A stretch of 64,000 nt of DNA from assembly GCA_948470475.1 (NCBI GenBank), contig OX419344.1, positions 24,483,725-24,547,724 of the forward strand, written 5' to 3'. The DNA is from Galaxea fascicularis (lineage: Eukaryota; Cnidaria; Anthozoa; Scleractinia; Euphylliidae). Positions 29,470-40,597 of the stretch are shown here, piece after piece (position 1 is the first letter of the stretch; each line of letters opens with the position of its first letter). A program made the position numbers and the translations under genes. The notes under the pieces were generated by a model, which saw only the letters and a program-made list of their open reading frames with translations, had not been told where the DNA came from and made no database searches.

Positions 29470-32400
29470 CATGTGCTCCAAGTTACAAGGTTAGAGCTCT
29501 TATATTGACCGAGACAATCGCCTATGAGTATTCAAACAATAGAAATTGGTCAATGAGCAAAATCGAGCAAAATTCAAATACCATTGTTTCAATGTTCATA
29601 TGGTCATTTCTCTTTGAAAATGAGAAGTTTTGTGGATTTTTTTGCTGGGTATAAAGAAGGGAATCAGATAAACATGTGCTCCAAGTTACAAGACTAGAGC
29701 TCTTATATTGACCGAGAAAATCGCCTATGATTATTCAAACAATAGAAATTGGTCGATGAGCAAAATCGAGCAAAATTCAAATACCATTGTTTCAATGTTC
29801 ATATGGTCATTTCTCTTTCACAATGGGGAGTTTTGTGGATTTTTTTGCTGGGTATAAAGAAGGGAATGAGATAAACAAGTGCTCCAAGTTACAAGGTTAG
29901 AGCTCTTATATTGGCCGAGAAAATCGCCTATGATTATTCAAACAATAGAAATTGGTCAATGAGCAAAATCGAGCAAAATTCAAATACCATTGTTTCAATG
30001 TTCATATGGTCATTTCTCTTTCAAAATGAGGAGTTTTGTGGATTTTTTTGCTGGGTATAAAGAAGGCAATGAGATAAACATGTGTTCCAAGTTACAAGGC
30101 TAGAGCTCTTATATTGACCGAGAAAATCGCCTATGATTATTCAAACATTAGAAATTGGTCAATGAGCAAAATCGAGCAAAATTCAAATACCATTGTTTCA
30201 ATGTTCATATGGTCATTTCTCTTTGAAAATGAGGAGTTTTGTGGATTTTTTTGCTGGGTATAAAGAAGGGAATCAGATAAACATGTGCTCCAAGTTACAA
30301 GGCTAGAGCTCTTATATTGACCGAGAAAATCGGCTATGATTATTCAAACAATAGAAAGTGGTCAATGACCAAAATCGAGCAAAATTCAAATACCATTGTT
30401 TCAATGTTCATATGGTCATTTCTCTTTGAAAATGAGGAGTTTTGTGGATTTTTTTGCTGGGTATAAAGAAGGGAATCAGATAAACATGTGCTCCAAGTTA
30501 CAAGGCTAGAGCTGTAATATTGACCGAGAAAATCGCCTATGATTATTCAAACAATAGAAATTGGTCAATGAGCAAAATCGAGCAAAATTCAAATACCATT
30601 GTTTCAATGTTCATATGGTCATTTCTCTTTGAAAATGAGGAGTTTTGTGGATTTTTTTGCTGGGTATAAAGAAGGGAATCAGATAAACATGTGCTCCAAG
30701 TTACAAGACTAGAGCTCTTATATTGACCGAGACAATAGCCTATGATTATTCAAACAATAGAAATTGGTCGATGAGCAAAATCGAGCAAAATTCAAATACC
30801 ATTGTTTCAATGTTCATATGGTCATTTCTCTTTCACAATGGGGAGTTTTGTGGATTTTTTTGCTGGGTATAAAGAAGGGAATCAGATAAACATGTGCTCC
30901 AAGTTACAAGGCTAGAGCTGTAATATTGACCGAGAAAATCGCCTATGATTATTCAAACAATAGAAATTGGTCAATGAGCAAAATCGAGCAAAATTCAAAT
31001 ACCATTGTTTCAATGTTCATATGGTCATTTCTCTTTGAAAATGAGGAGTTTTGTGGATTTTTTTGCTGGGTATAAAGAAGGGAATCAGATAAACATGTGC
31101 TCCAAGTTACAAGACTAGAGCTCTTATATTGACCGAGACAATAGCCTATGATTATTCAAACAATAGAAATTGGTCAATGAGCAAAATCGAGCAAAATTCA
31201 AATACCATTGTTTCAATGTTCATATGGTCATTTCTCTTTCAAAATGAGAGGTTTTGTGGATTTTTTTTTGCTGGGTATAAAGAAGGCAATGAGATAAACA
31301 TGTGCTCCAAGTTACAAGGCTAGAGCTCTTATATTGACCGAGAAAATCGCCTATGATTATTCAAACAATAGAAATTGGTCAATGAGCAAAATCGAGCAAA
31401 ATTCAAATACCATTGTTTCAATGTTCATATGGTCATTTCTCTTTGAAAATGAGGAGTTTTGTGGATTTTTTTGCTGGGTCTAAAGAAGGAAATCAGATAA
31501 ACAAGTGCTCCAAGTTACAAGGTTAGAGCTCTTATATTGACCGAGAAAATCGCCTATGATTATTCAAACAATAGAAATTGGTCAATGAGCAAAATCGAGC
31601 AAAATTCAAATGCCATTGTTTCAATGTTGATATGGTCAGTTCTCTTTCAAAATGAGGAGTTTTGTGGATTTTTTTGCTGGGTATAAAGAAGGGAATCAGA
31701 TAAACATGTGCTCCAAGTTACAAGGCTAGAGCTGTAATATTGACCGAGAAAATCGCCTATGATTATTCAAACCATAGAAATTGGTCAATGAGCAAAATCG
31801 AGCAAAATTCAAATACCATTGTTTCAATGTTCATATGGTCATTTCTCTTTCAAAATGAGGAGTTTTGTGGATTTTTTTGCTGGGTATAAAGAAGGGAATC
31901 AGATAAACATGTGCTCCAAGTTACAAGGTTAGAGCTCTTATATTGACCGAGACAATCGCCTATGAGTATTCAAACAATAGAAATTGGTCAATGAGCAAAA
32001 TCGAGCAAAATTCAAATACCATTGTTTCAATGTTCATATGGTCATTTCTCTTTGAAAATGAGAAGTTTTGTGGATTTTTTTGCTGGGTATAAAGAAGGGA
32101 ATCAGATAAACATGTGCTCCAAGTTACAAGGTTAGAGCTCTTATATTGACCGAGACAATCGCCTATGAGTATTCAAACAATAGAAATTGGTCAATGAGCA
32201 AAATCGAGCAAAATTCAAATACCATTGTTTCAATGTTCATATGGTGATTTCTCTTTGAAAATGAGAAGTTTTGTGGATTTTTTTGCTGGGTATAAAGAAG
32301 GGAATCAGATAAACATGTGCTCCAAGTTACAAGACTAGAGCTCTTATATTGACCGAGAAAATCGCCTATGATTATTCAAACAATAGAAATTGGTCGATGA

Positions 32401-34750
32401 GCAAAATCGAGCAAAATTCAAATACCATTGTTTCAATGTTCATATGGTCATTTCTCTTTCACAATGGGGAGTTTTGTGGATTTTTTTGCTGGGTATAAAG
32501 AAGGGAATGAGATAAACAAGTGCTCCAAGTTACAAGGTTAGAGCTCTTATATTGGCCGAGAAAATCGCCTATGATTATTCAAACAATAGAAATTGGTCAA
32601 TGAGCAAAATCGAGCAAAATTCAAATACCATTGTTTCAATGTTCATATGGTCATTTCTCTTTCAAAATGAGGAGTTTTGTGGATTTTTTTGCTGGGTATA
32701 AAGAAGGCAATGAGATAAACATGTGTTCCAAGTTACAAGGCTAGAGCTCTTATATTGACCGAGAAAATCGCCTATGATTATTCAAACATTAGAAATTGGT
32801 CAATGAGCAAAATCGAGCAAAATTCAAATACCATTGTTTCAATGTTCATATGGTCATTTCTCTTTGAAAATGAGGAGTTTTGTGGATTTTTTTGCTGGGT
32901 ATAAAGAAGGGAATCAGATAAACATGTGCTCCAAGTTACAAGGCTAGAGCTCTTATATTGACCGAGAAAATCGGCTATGATTATTCAAACAATAGAAAGT
33001 GGTCAATGACCAAAATCGAGCAAAATTCAAATACCATTGTTTCAATGTTCATATGGTCATTTCTCTTTGAAAATGAGGAGTTTTGTGGATTTTTTTGCTG
33101 GGTATAAAGAAGGGAATCAGATAAACATGTGCTCCAAGTTACAAGGCTAGAGCTGTAATATTGACCGAGAAAATCGCCTATGATTATTCAAACAATAGAA
33201 ATTGGTCAATGAGCAAAATCGAGCAAAATTCAAATACCATTGTTTCAATGTTCATATGGTCATTTCTCTTTGAAAATGAGGAGTTTTGTGGATTTTTTTG
33301 CTGGGTATAAAGAAGGGAATCAGATAAACATGTGCTCCAAGTTACAAGACTAGAGCTCTTATATTGACCGAGACAATAGCCTATGATTATTCAAACAATA
33401 GAAATTGGTCGATGAGCAAAATCGAGCAAAATTCAAATACCATTGTTTCAATGTTCATATGGTCATTTCTCTTTGAAAATGAGGAGTTTTGTGGATTTTT
33501 TTGCTGGGTATAAAGAAGGGAATCAGATAAACATGTGCTCCAAGTTACAAGACTAGAGCTCTTATATTGACCGAGACAATAGCCTATGATTATTCAAACA
33601 ATAGAAATTGGTCGATGAGCAAAATCGAGCAAAATTCAAATACCATTGTTTCAATGTTCATATGGTCATTTCTCTTTCACAATGGGGAGTTTTGTGGATT
33701 TTTTTGCTGGGTATAAAGAAGGGAATCAGATAAACATGTGCTCCAAGTTACAAGGCTAGAGCTGTAATATTGACCGAGAAAATCGCCTATGATTATTCAA
33801 ACAATAGAAATTGGTCAATGAGCAAAATCGAGCAAAATTCAAATACCATTGTTTCAATGTTCATATGGTCATTTCTCTTTGAAAATGAGGAGTTTTGTGG
33901 ATTTTTTTGCTGGGTATAAAGAAGGGAATCAGATAAACATGTGCTCCAAGTTACAAGACTAGAGCTCTTATATTGACCGAGACAATAGCCTATGATTATT
34001 CAAACAATAGAAATTGGTCAATGAGCAAAATCGAGCAAAATTCAAATACCATTGTTTCAATGTTCATATGGTCATTTCTCTTTCAAAATGAGAGGTTTTG
34101 TGGATTTTTTTTGCTGGGTATAAAGAAGGGAATCAGATAAACATGTGCTCCAAGTTACAAGGCTAGAGCTCTTATATTGACCGAGAAAATCGCCTATGAT
34201 TATTCAAACAATAGAAATTGGTCAATGAGCAAAATCGAGCAAAATTCAAATACCATTGTTTCAATGTTCATATGGTCATTTCTCTTTGAAAATGAGGAGT
34301 TTTGTGGATTTTTTTGCTGGGTCTAAAGAAGGAAATCAGATAAACAAGTGCTCCAAGTTACAAGGTTAGAGCTCTTATATTGACCGAGAAAATCGCCTAT
34401 GATTATTCAAACAATAGAAATTGGTCAATGAGCAAAATCGAGCAAAATTCAAATGCCATTGTTTCAATGTTGATATGGTCAGTTCTCTTTCAAAATGAGG
34501 AGTTTTGTGGATTTTTTTGCTGAGTATAAAGAAGGGAATCAGATAAACATGTGCTCCAAGTTACAAGGCTAGAGCTGTAATATTGACCGAGAAAATCACC
34601 TATGATTATTCAAACCATAGAAATTGGTCAATGAGCAAAATCGAGCAAAATTCAAATACCATTGTTTCAATGTTCATATGGTCATTTCTCTTTGAAAATG
34701 AGGAGTTTTGTGGATTTTTTTGCTGGGTATAAAGAAGGGAATCAGATAAA
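29470..34750. repeat. Tandem duplication of a 13-unit (2641-bp) satellite block
   Basis: The rare variant TTGGCCGAG occurs at 29911 and 32552, and GTGTTCCAAG at about 30083 and 32724. Both pairs are 2641 bp apart, which is 13 units plus two bases from an expanded T-run near 31260. The order of the other variants is also conserved. An older single relative of the block, also carrying TTGGCCGAG, lies at 24429. Confidence 0.8.
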
Positions 34751-37099
34751 CATGTGCTCCAAGTTACAAGACTAGAGCTCTTATATTGACCGAGACAATA
34801 GCCTATGATTATTCAAACAATAGAAATTGGTCAATGAGCAAAATCGAGCAAAATTCAAATACCATTGTTTCAATGTTCATATGGTCATTTCTCTTTCAAA
34901 ATGAGAGGTTTTGTGGATTTTTTTTGCTGGGTATAAAGAAGGGAATCAGATAAACATGTGCTCCAAGTTACAAGGCTAGAGCTCTTATATTGACCGAGAA
35001 AATCGCCTATGATTATTCAAACAATAGAAATTGGTCAATGAGCAAAATCGAGCAAAATTCAAATACCATTGTTTCAATGTTCATATGGTCATTTCTCTTT
35101 GAAAATGAGGAGTTTTGTGGATTTTTTTGCTGGGTCTAAAGAAGGAAATCAGATAAACAAGTGCTCCAAGTTACAAGGTTAGAGCTCTTATATTGACCGA
35201 GAAAATCGCCTATGATTATTCAAACAATAGAAATTGGTCAATGAGCAAAATCGAGCAAAATTCAAATGCCATTGTTTCAATGTTGATATGGTCAGTTCTC
35301 TTTCAAAATGAGGAGTTTTGTGGATTTTTTTGCTGAGTATAAAGAAGGGAATCAGATAAACATGTGCTCCAAGTTACAAGGCTAGAGCTGTAATATTGAC
35401 CGAGAAAATCACCTATGATTATTCAAACCATAGAAATTGGTCAATGAGCAAAATCGAGCAAAATTCAAATACCATTGTTTCAATGTTCATATGGTCATTT
35501 CTCTTTGAAAATGAGGAGTTTTGTGGATTTTTTGCTGGGTATAAAGAAGGGAATCAGATAAACATGTGCTCCAAGTTACAAGGTTAGAGCTCTTATATTG
35601 ACCGAGAAAATCGCCTATGATTATTCAAACAATAGAAATTGGTCAATGAACAAAATCGAGCAAAATTCAAATACCATTGTTTCAATGTTCATATGGTCAT
35701 TTCTCTTTGAAAATGAGAAGTTTTGTGGATTTTTTTGCTGGGTATAAAGAAGGGAAAGAGATAAACAAGTGCTCCAAGTTACAATGTTAGAGGTCTTATA
35801 TTGACCGAGAAAATCGCCTATGATTATTCAAACAATAGAAATTGGTCAATGAGCAAAATCGAGCAAAATTCAAATACCATTGTTTCAATGTTCATATGGT
35901 CATTTCTCTTTGAAAATGAGGAGTTTTGTGGATTTTTTTGCTGGGTATAAAGAAGGGAATCAGATAAACATGTGCTCCAAGTTACAAGACTAGAGCTCTT
36001 ATATTGACCGAGACAATAGCCTATGATTATTCAAACCATAGAAATTGGTCAATGAGCAAAATCGAGCAAAATTCAAATACCATTGTTTCAATGTTCATAT
36101 GGTCATTTCTCTTTCAAAATGAGGAGTTTTGTGGATTTTTTTGCTGGGTATAAAGAAGGGAATCAGATAAACATGTGCTCCAAGTTACAAGGTTAGAGCT
36201 CTTATATTGACCGAGAAAATCGCCTATGATTATTCAAACAATAGAAATTGGTCAATGAACAAAATCGAGCAAAATTCAAATACCATTGTTTCAATGTTCA
36301 TATGGTCATTTCTCTTTGAAAATGAGAAGTTTTGTGGATTTTTTTGCTGGGTATAAAGAAGGGAAAGAGATAAACAAGTGCTCCAAGTTACAATGTTAGA
36401 GGTCTTATATTGACCGAGAAAATCGCCTATGATTATTCAAACAATAGAAATTGGTCAATGAGCAAAATCGAGCAAAATTCAAATACCATTGTTTCAATGT
36501 TCATATGGTCATTTCTCTTTGAAAATGAGGAGTTTTGTGGATTTTTTTGCTGGGTATAAAGAAGGGAATCAGATAAACATGTGCTCCAAGTTACAAGACT
36601 AGAGCTCTTATATTGACCGAGACAATAGCCTATGATTATTCAAACAATAGAAATTGGTCAATGAGCAAAATCGAGCAAAATTCAAATACCATTGTTTCAA
36701 TGTTCATATGGTCATTTCTCTTTCAAAATGAGAGGTTTTGTGGATTTTTTTGCTGGGTATAAAGAAGGCAATGAGATAAACATGTGCTCCAAGTTACAAG
36801 GCTAGAGCTCTTATATTGACCGAGAAAATCGCCTATGATTATTCAAACAATAGAAATTGGTCAATGAGCAAAATCGAGCAAAATTCAAATACCATTGTTT
36901 CAATGTTCATATGGTCATTTCTCTTTCAAAATGAGGAGTTTTGTGGATTTTTTTGCTGGGTATAAAGAAGGGAATCAGATAAACATGTGCTCCAAGTTAC
37001 AAGATTAGAGCTCTTATATTGACCGAGACAATCGCCTATGAGTATTCAAACAATAGAAATTGGTCAATGAGCAAAATCGAGCAAAATTCAAATACCATT

Positions 37100-40092
37100 G
37101 TTTCAATGTTCATATGGTCATTTCTCTTTGAAAATGAGGAGTTTTGTCGATTTTTTTGCTGGGTATAAAGAAAGGAGTCAGATAAACATGTGCTCCAAGT
37201 TACAAGACTAGAGCTCTTATATTGACCGAGAAAATCGCCTATGAGTATTCAAACAATAGAAATTGGTCAATGAGCAAAATCGAGCAAAATTCAAATACCA
37301 TTGTTTCAATGTTCATATGGTCATTTCTCTTTGAAAATGAGGAGTTTTGTGGATTTTTTTGCTGGGTATAAAGAAAGGAATCAGATAAACATGTGCTCCA
37401 AGTTACAAGACTAGAGCTCTTATATTGACCGAGAAAATCGCCTATGATTATTCAAACAATAGAAATTGGTCGATGAGCAAAATCGAGCAAAATTCAAATA
37501 CCATTGTTTCAATGTTCATATGGTCATTTCTCTTTCAAAATGAGGAGTTTTGTGGATTTTTTTGCTGGGTATAAAGAAGGGAATCAGATAAACATGTGCT
37601 CCAAGTTACAAGACTAGAGCTCTTATATTGACCGAGACAATCGCCTATGAGTATTCAAACCATAGAAATTGGTCAATGAGCAAAATCGAGCAAAATTCAA
37701 ATACCATTGTTTCAATGTTCATATGGTCATTTCTCTTTGAAAATGAGAAGTTTTGTGGATTTTTTTGCTGGGTATAAAGAAGGGAATGAGATAAACAAGT
37801 GCTCCAAGTTACAAGGTTAGAGGTGTTATATTGACCGAGAAAATCGCCTATGATTATTCAAACAATAGAAATTGGTCAATGAGCAAAATCGAGCAAAATT
37901 CAAATACCATTGTTTCAATGTTCATATGGTCCTTTCTCTTTCAAAATGAGAAGTTTTGTGGATTTTTTTGCTGGGTATAAAGAAGGGAATGAGATAAACA
38001 TGTGCTCCAAGTTACAAGGCTAGAGCTTTTATATTCACCGAGAAAATCGCCTATGATTATTCAAACAATAGAAATTGGTCAATGAGCAAAATCGAGCAAA
38101 ATTCAAATACCATTGTTTCAATGTTCATATGGTCATTTCTCTTTCAAAATGAGAAGTTTTGTGGATTTTTTTGCTGGGTATAAAGAAGGGAATGAGGTAA
38201 ACATGTGCTCCAAGTTACAAGGCTAGAGCTCTTATATTGACGGAGAATATCGCCTATGATTATTCAAACAATAGAAAGTGGGCAATGAGCAAAATCGAGC
38301 AAAATTCAAATACCATTGTTTCAATGTTCATATGGTCATTTCTCTTTGAAAATGAGGAGTTTTGTGGATTTTTTTGCTGGGTATAAAGAAGGGAATCAGA
38401 TAAACATGTGCTCCAAGTTACAAGACTAGAGCTCTTATATTGACCGAGACAATCGCCTATGATTATTCAAACAATAGAAATTGGTCAATGAGCAAAATCG
38501 AGCAAAATTCAAATGCCATTGTTTCAATGTTCATATGGTCATTTCTCTTTGAAAATGAGGAGTTTTGTGGATTTTTTTGCTGGGTATAAAGAAGGGAATC
38601 AGATAAACATGTGCTCCAAGTTACAAGACTAGAGCTCTTATATTGACCGAGACAATCGCCTATGATTATTCAAACAATAGAAAGTGGTCAATGAGCAAAA
38701 TCGAGCAAAATTCAAATACCATTGTTTCAATGTTCATATGGTCATTTCTCTTTCAAAATGAGGAGTTTTGTGGATTTGTTTGCTGGGTATAAAGAAGGAA
38801 ATGAGAAAAAGAAGTGCTCCAAGTAACAAGGTTAGAGCTCTTATATTGACCGAGAAAATCGCCTATGATTATTCAAACAATAGAAATTGGTCAATGAGCA
38901 AAATCGAGCAAAATTCAAAATGCCATTGTTTCAATGTTCAAATGGTCAGTTCTCTTTCAAAATAAGGAGTTTTGGGGATTTTTTTGCTGGGTATAAAGAA
39001 GGCAATGAGATAAACATGTGCTCCAAGTTACAAGACTAGAGCTCTTATATTGACCGAGACAATAGCCTATGATTATTCAAACAATAGAAATTGGTCAATG
39101 AGCAAAATCGAGCAAAATTCAAATACCATTGTTTCAATGTTCATATGGTCATTTCTCGTTGAAAATGAGGAGTTTTGTGGATTATTTTGCTGGGTATAAA
39201 GAAGGACATCACATAAACAAGTGCTCCAAGTTACAAGGGTAGAGCTCTTATATTGACCGAGACAATCGCCTATGATTATTCAAACAATAGAAATTGGTCA
39301 ATGAGCAAAATCGAGCAAAATTCAAATGCCATTGTTTCAATGTTCATATGGTCAGTTCTCTTTGAAAATGAGGAGTTTTGTGGATTTTTTTGCTGGGTAT
39401 AAAGAAGGGAATCACATAAACATGTGCTCCAAGTTACAAGGTTAGAGCTCTTATATTGACCGAGACAATCGCCTATGATTATTCAAACAATAGAAAGTGG
39501 TCAATGAGCAAAATCGAGCAAAATTCAAAATGCCATTGTTTCAATGTTCAAATGGTCAGTTCTCTTTCAAAATGAGGAGTTTTGTGGATTTTTTTGCTGG
39601 GTATAAAGAAGGCACTCAGATAAACATGTGCTCCAAGTTACAAGGCTAGAGCTCTTATATTGACCGAGACAATCGCCTATGATTATTCAAACAATAGAAA
39701 TTGGTCAATGAGCAAAATCGAGCAAAATTCAAATACCATTGTTTCAATGTTCATATGGTCATTTCTTTTTCAAAATGAGGAGTTTTGTGGATTTTTTTGC
39801 TGGGTATAAAGAAGGGAATCAGATAAACATGTGCTCCTAGTTAGAAGGCTAGAGCTCTTATATTGACCGAGACAATCGCCTATGATTATTCAAACAATAG
39901 AAATTGGTCAATGAGTAAAATCGAGCAAAATTCAAATACCATTGTTTCAATGTTCATATGGTCATTTCTCTTTCAAAATGAGGAGTTTTGTGGATTTTTT
40001 TGCTGGGTATAAAGAAGGGAATCAGATAAACATGTGCTTCAAGTTACAAGGCTAGAGCTCTTATATTGACCGAGAAAATCGCGTATGATTAT
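37100..40092. repeat. Divergent right flank of the satellite
   Basis: Private changes become frequent towards the unique flank: GACGGAGAATATCG near 38240, GGGCAATGAGC near 38281, AATAAGGAGTTTTGGGG near 38960, GGATTATTTTGC with GGACATCACATAAAC near 39180-39215, and CTCCTAGTTAGAAGG near 39836. Units here are less homogeneous than those around 20-34 kb, as expected at an array edge that escapes homogenisation. Confidence 0.7.
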
Positions 40093-40512
40093 GATTTGAA
40101 TAAAAAGAAAAGAATATTAGAGTTGGAGCCATTTTGGAATAAGGTGTATGTTGTTGTTATTCTCTAACTTGGGGCCAAATGCAAGCTTTCAAGCCGGTTA
40201 CCGTAAATGATTGTCTTGTTATGACTATCGTGTATAATACAAGAGGTTCTTATATGCTATGGAATGCATGGAGATTCCATCAAGTAAACTAAATTGGTTG
40301 TGATTCTTGCGATCCGAAACGGTATCGGTATCGGTCTGACCTTGGGTGACGTTTGGACTGTTGACATGATAGAGACGTTTAGAGATTCTCGTTTGTCGCT
40401 AGAGCATGAAGAACTGGAAAATATGTCAGAGGTCTTTCAATACATAGGTTATGTCCAAGGAGTGCACTGTCCCCACTCTCAACGTACCCAAATGCATAAC
40501 AGAGTCACTCAC
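40093..40512. other. Satellite-to-CEP164 junction, mostly unique sequence
   Basis: The array ends within the unit at about 40092 and unique sequence begins (TTTGAATAAAAAGAAAAG). There is no terminal inverted repeat or target duplication at the junction. The only coding candidate is the weak CEP164 exon at 40341-40413, listed separately. Confidence 0.6.
40341..40413 (-). CDS. Possible CEP164 exon 27 (doubtful)
   Basis: After TATTTTCCAG, an open frame in the required phase runs about 24 codons (SSSCSSDKRESLNVSIMS) to CCCAAG|GTCAGACC. The donor is weak and the peptide resembles nothing I recognise. The frame also stays open past the donor to a TAG near 40256, so this could be a terminal exon or chance. 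Confidence 0.3.
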
Positions 40513-40597
40513 CTGTTTCGAAGTTCAGCTTGTTTTTGAAGGTAAAGGAGAGTTCTTTGTGCATCTTCACTGGAACTTTCATCTGATGACACATCAG
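40513..40597 (-). CDS. CEP164: CEP164 exon 26, last well-supported exon before the satellite
   Basis: The acceptor GTCCCATTTCAG and donor AACAG|GTGAGTGA are both strong. The 85-bp exon completes the Gly/Ala codon left by exon 25 and encodes [16 protein letters not shown] followed by a short helix ([11 protein letters not shown]). It ends in phase 2, so the gene must continue. The donor is only about 420 bp from the satellite. Confidence 0.78.

Larger units (their letters stand above)
1..40092. repeat. 203-bp tandem satellite array, about 197 copies, open at the left edge
   Basis: The whole segment is head-to-tail copies of one unit. The landmark GGTCAATGAGCAAAATCGAG recurs every 203 bp (for example at 118 and 321). 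Most copies differ by a handful of substitutions at shared positions: TCATTT/TCAGTT, TTTGAAAA/TTTCAAAA/TTTCACAATGGGG, GAGGAG/GAGAAG/GAGAGG, GGGAATCAG/GGCAATGAG/GGAAATGAG, CTCTTATATT/CTGTAATATT, GATTATT/GAGTATT. An AAATGCC variant makes some units 204 bp, and T-run changes add or remove a base. The unit length is near a nucleosome repeat, as is common for satellites. No unit carries a splice-flanked exon or an open frame that survives more than about one unit, because 203 is not a multiple of three. Homology stops inside TATGATTAT at about 40092. The left end lies outside the window, so 40 kb is a minimum. Centromeric, heterochromatic or dispersed status cannot be told from sequence alone. Confidence 0.97.

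Noticed and set aside
31129..38965. Satellite open frames near 31.1, 35.4 and 38.8 kb
   Set aside because: They arise where T-run length changes happen to extend the frame. They are not independent genes.
1..40092. CRISPR array
   Set aside because: The repeats have no unique spacers, the unit is 203 bp, and the flanking genes are eukaryotic.
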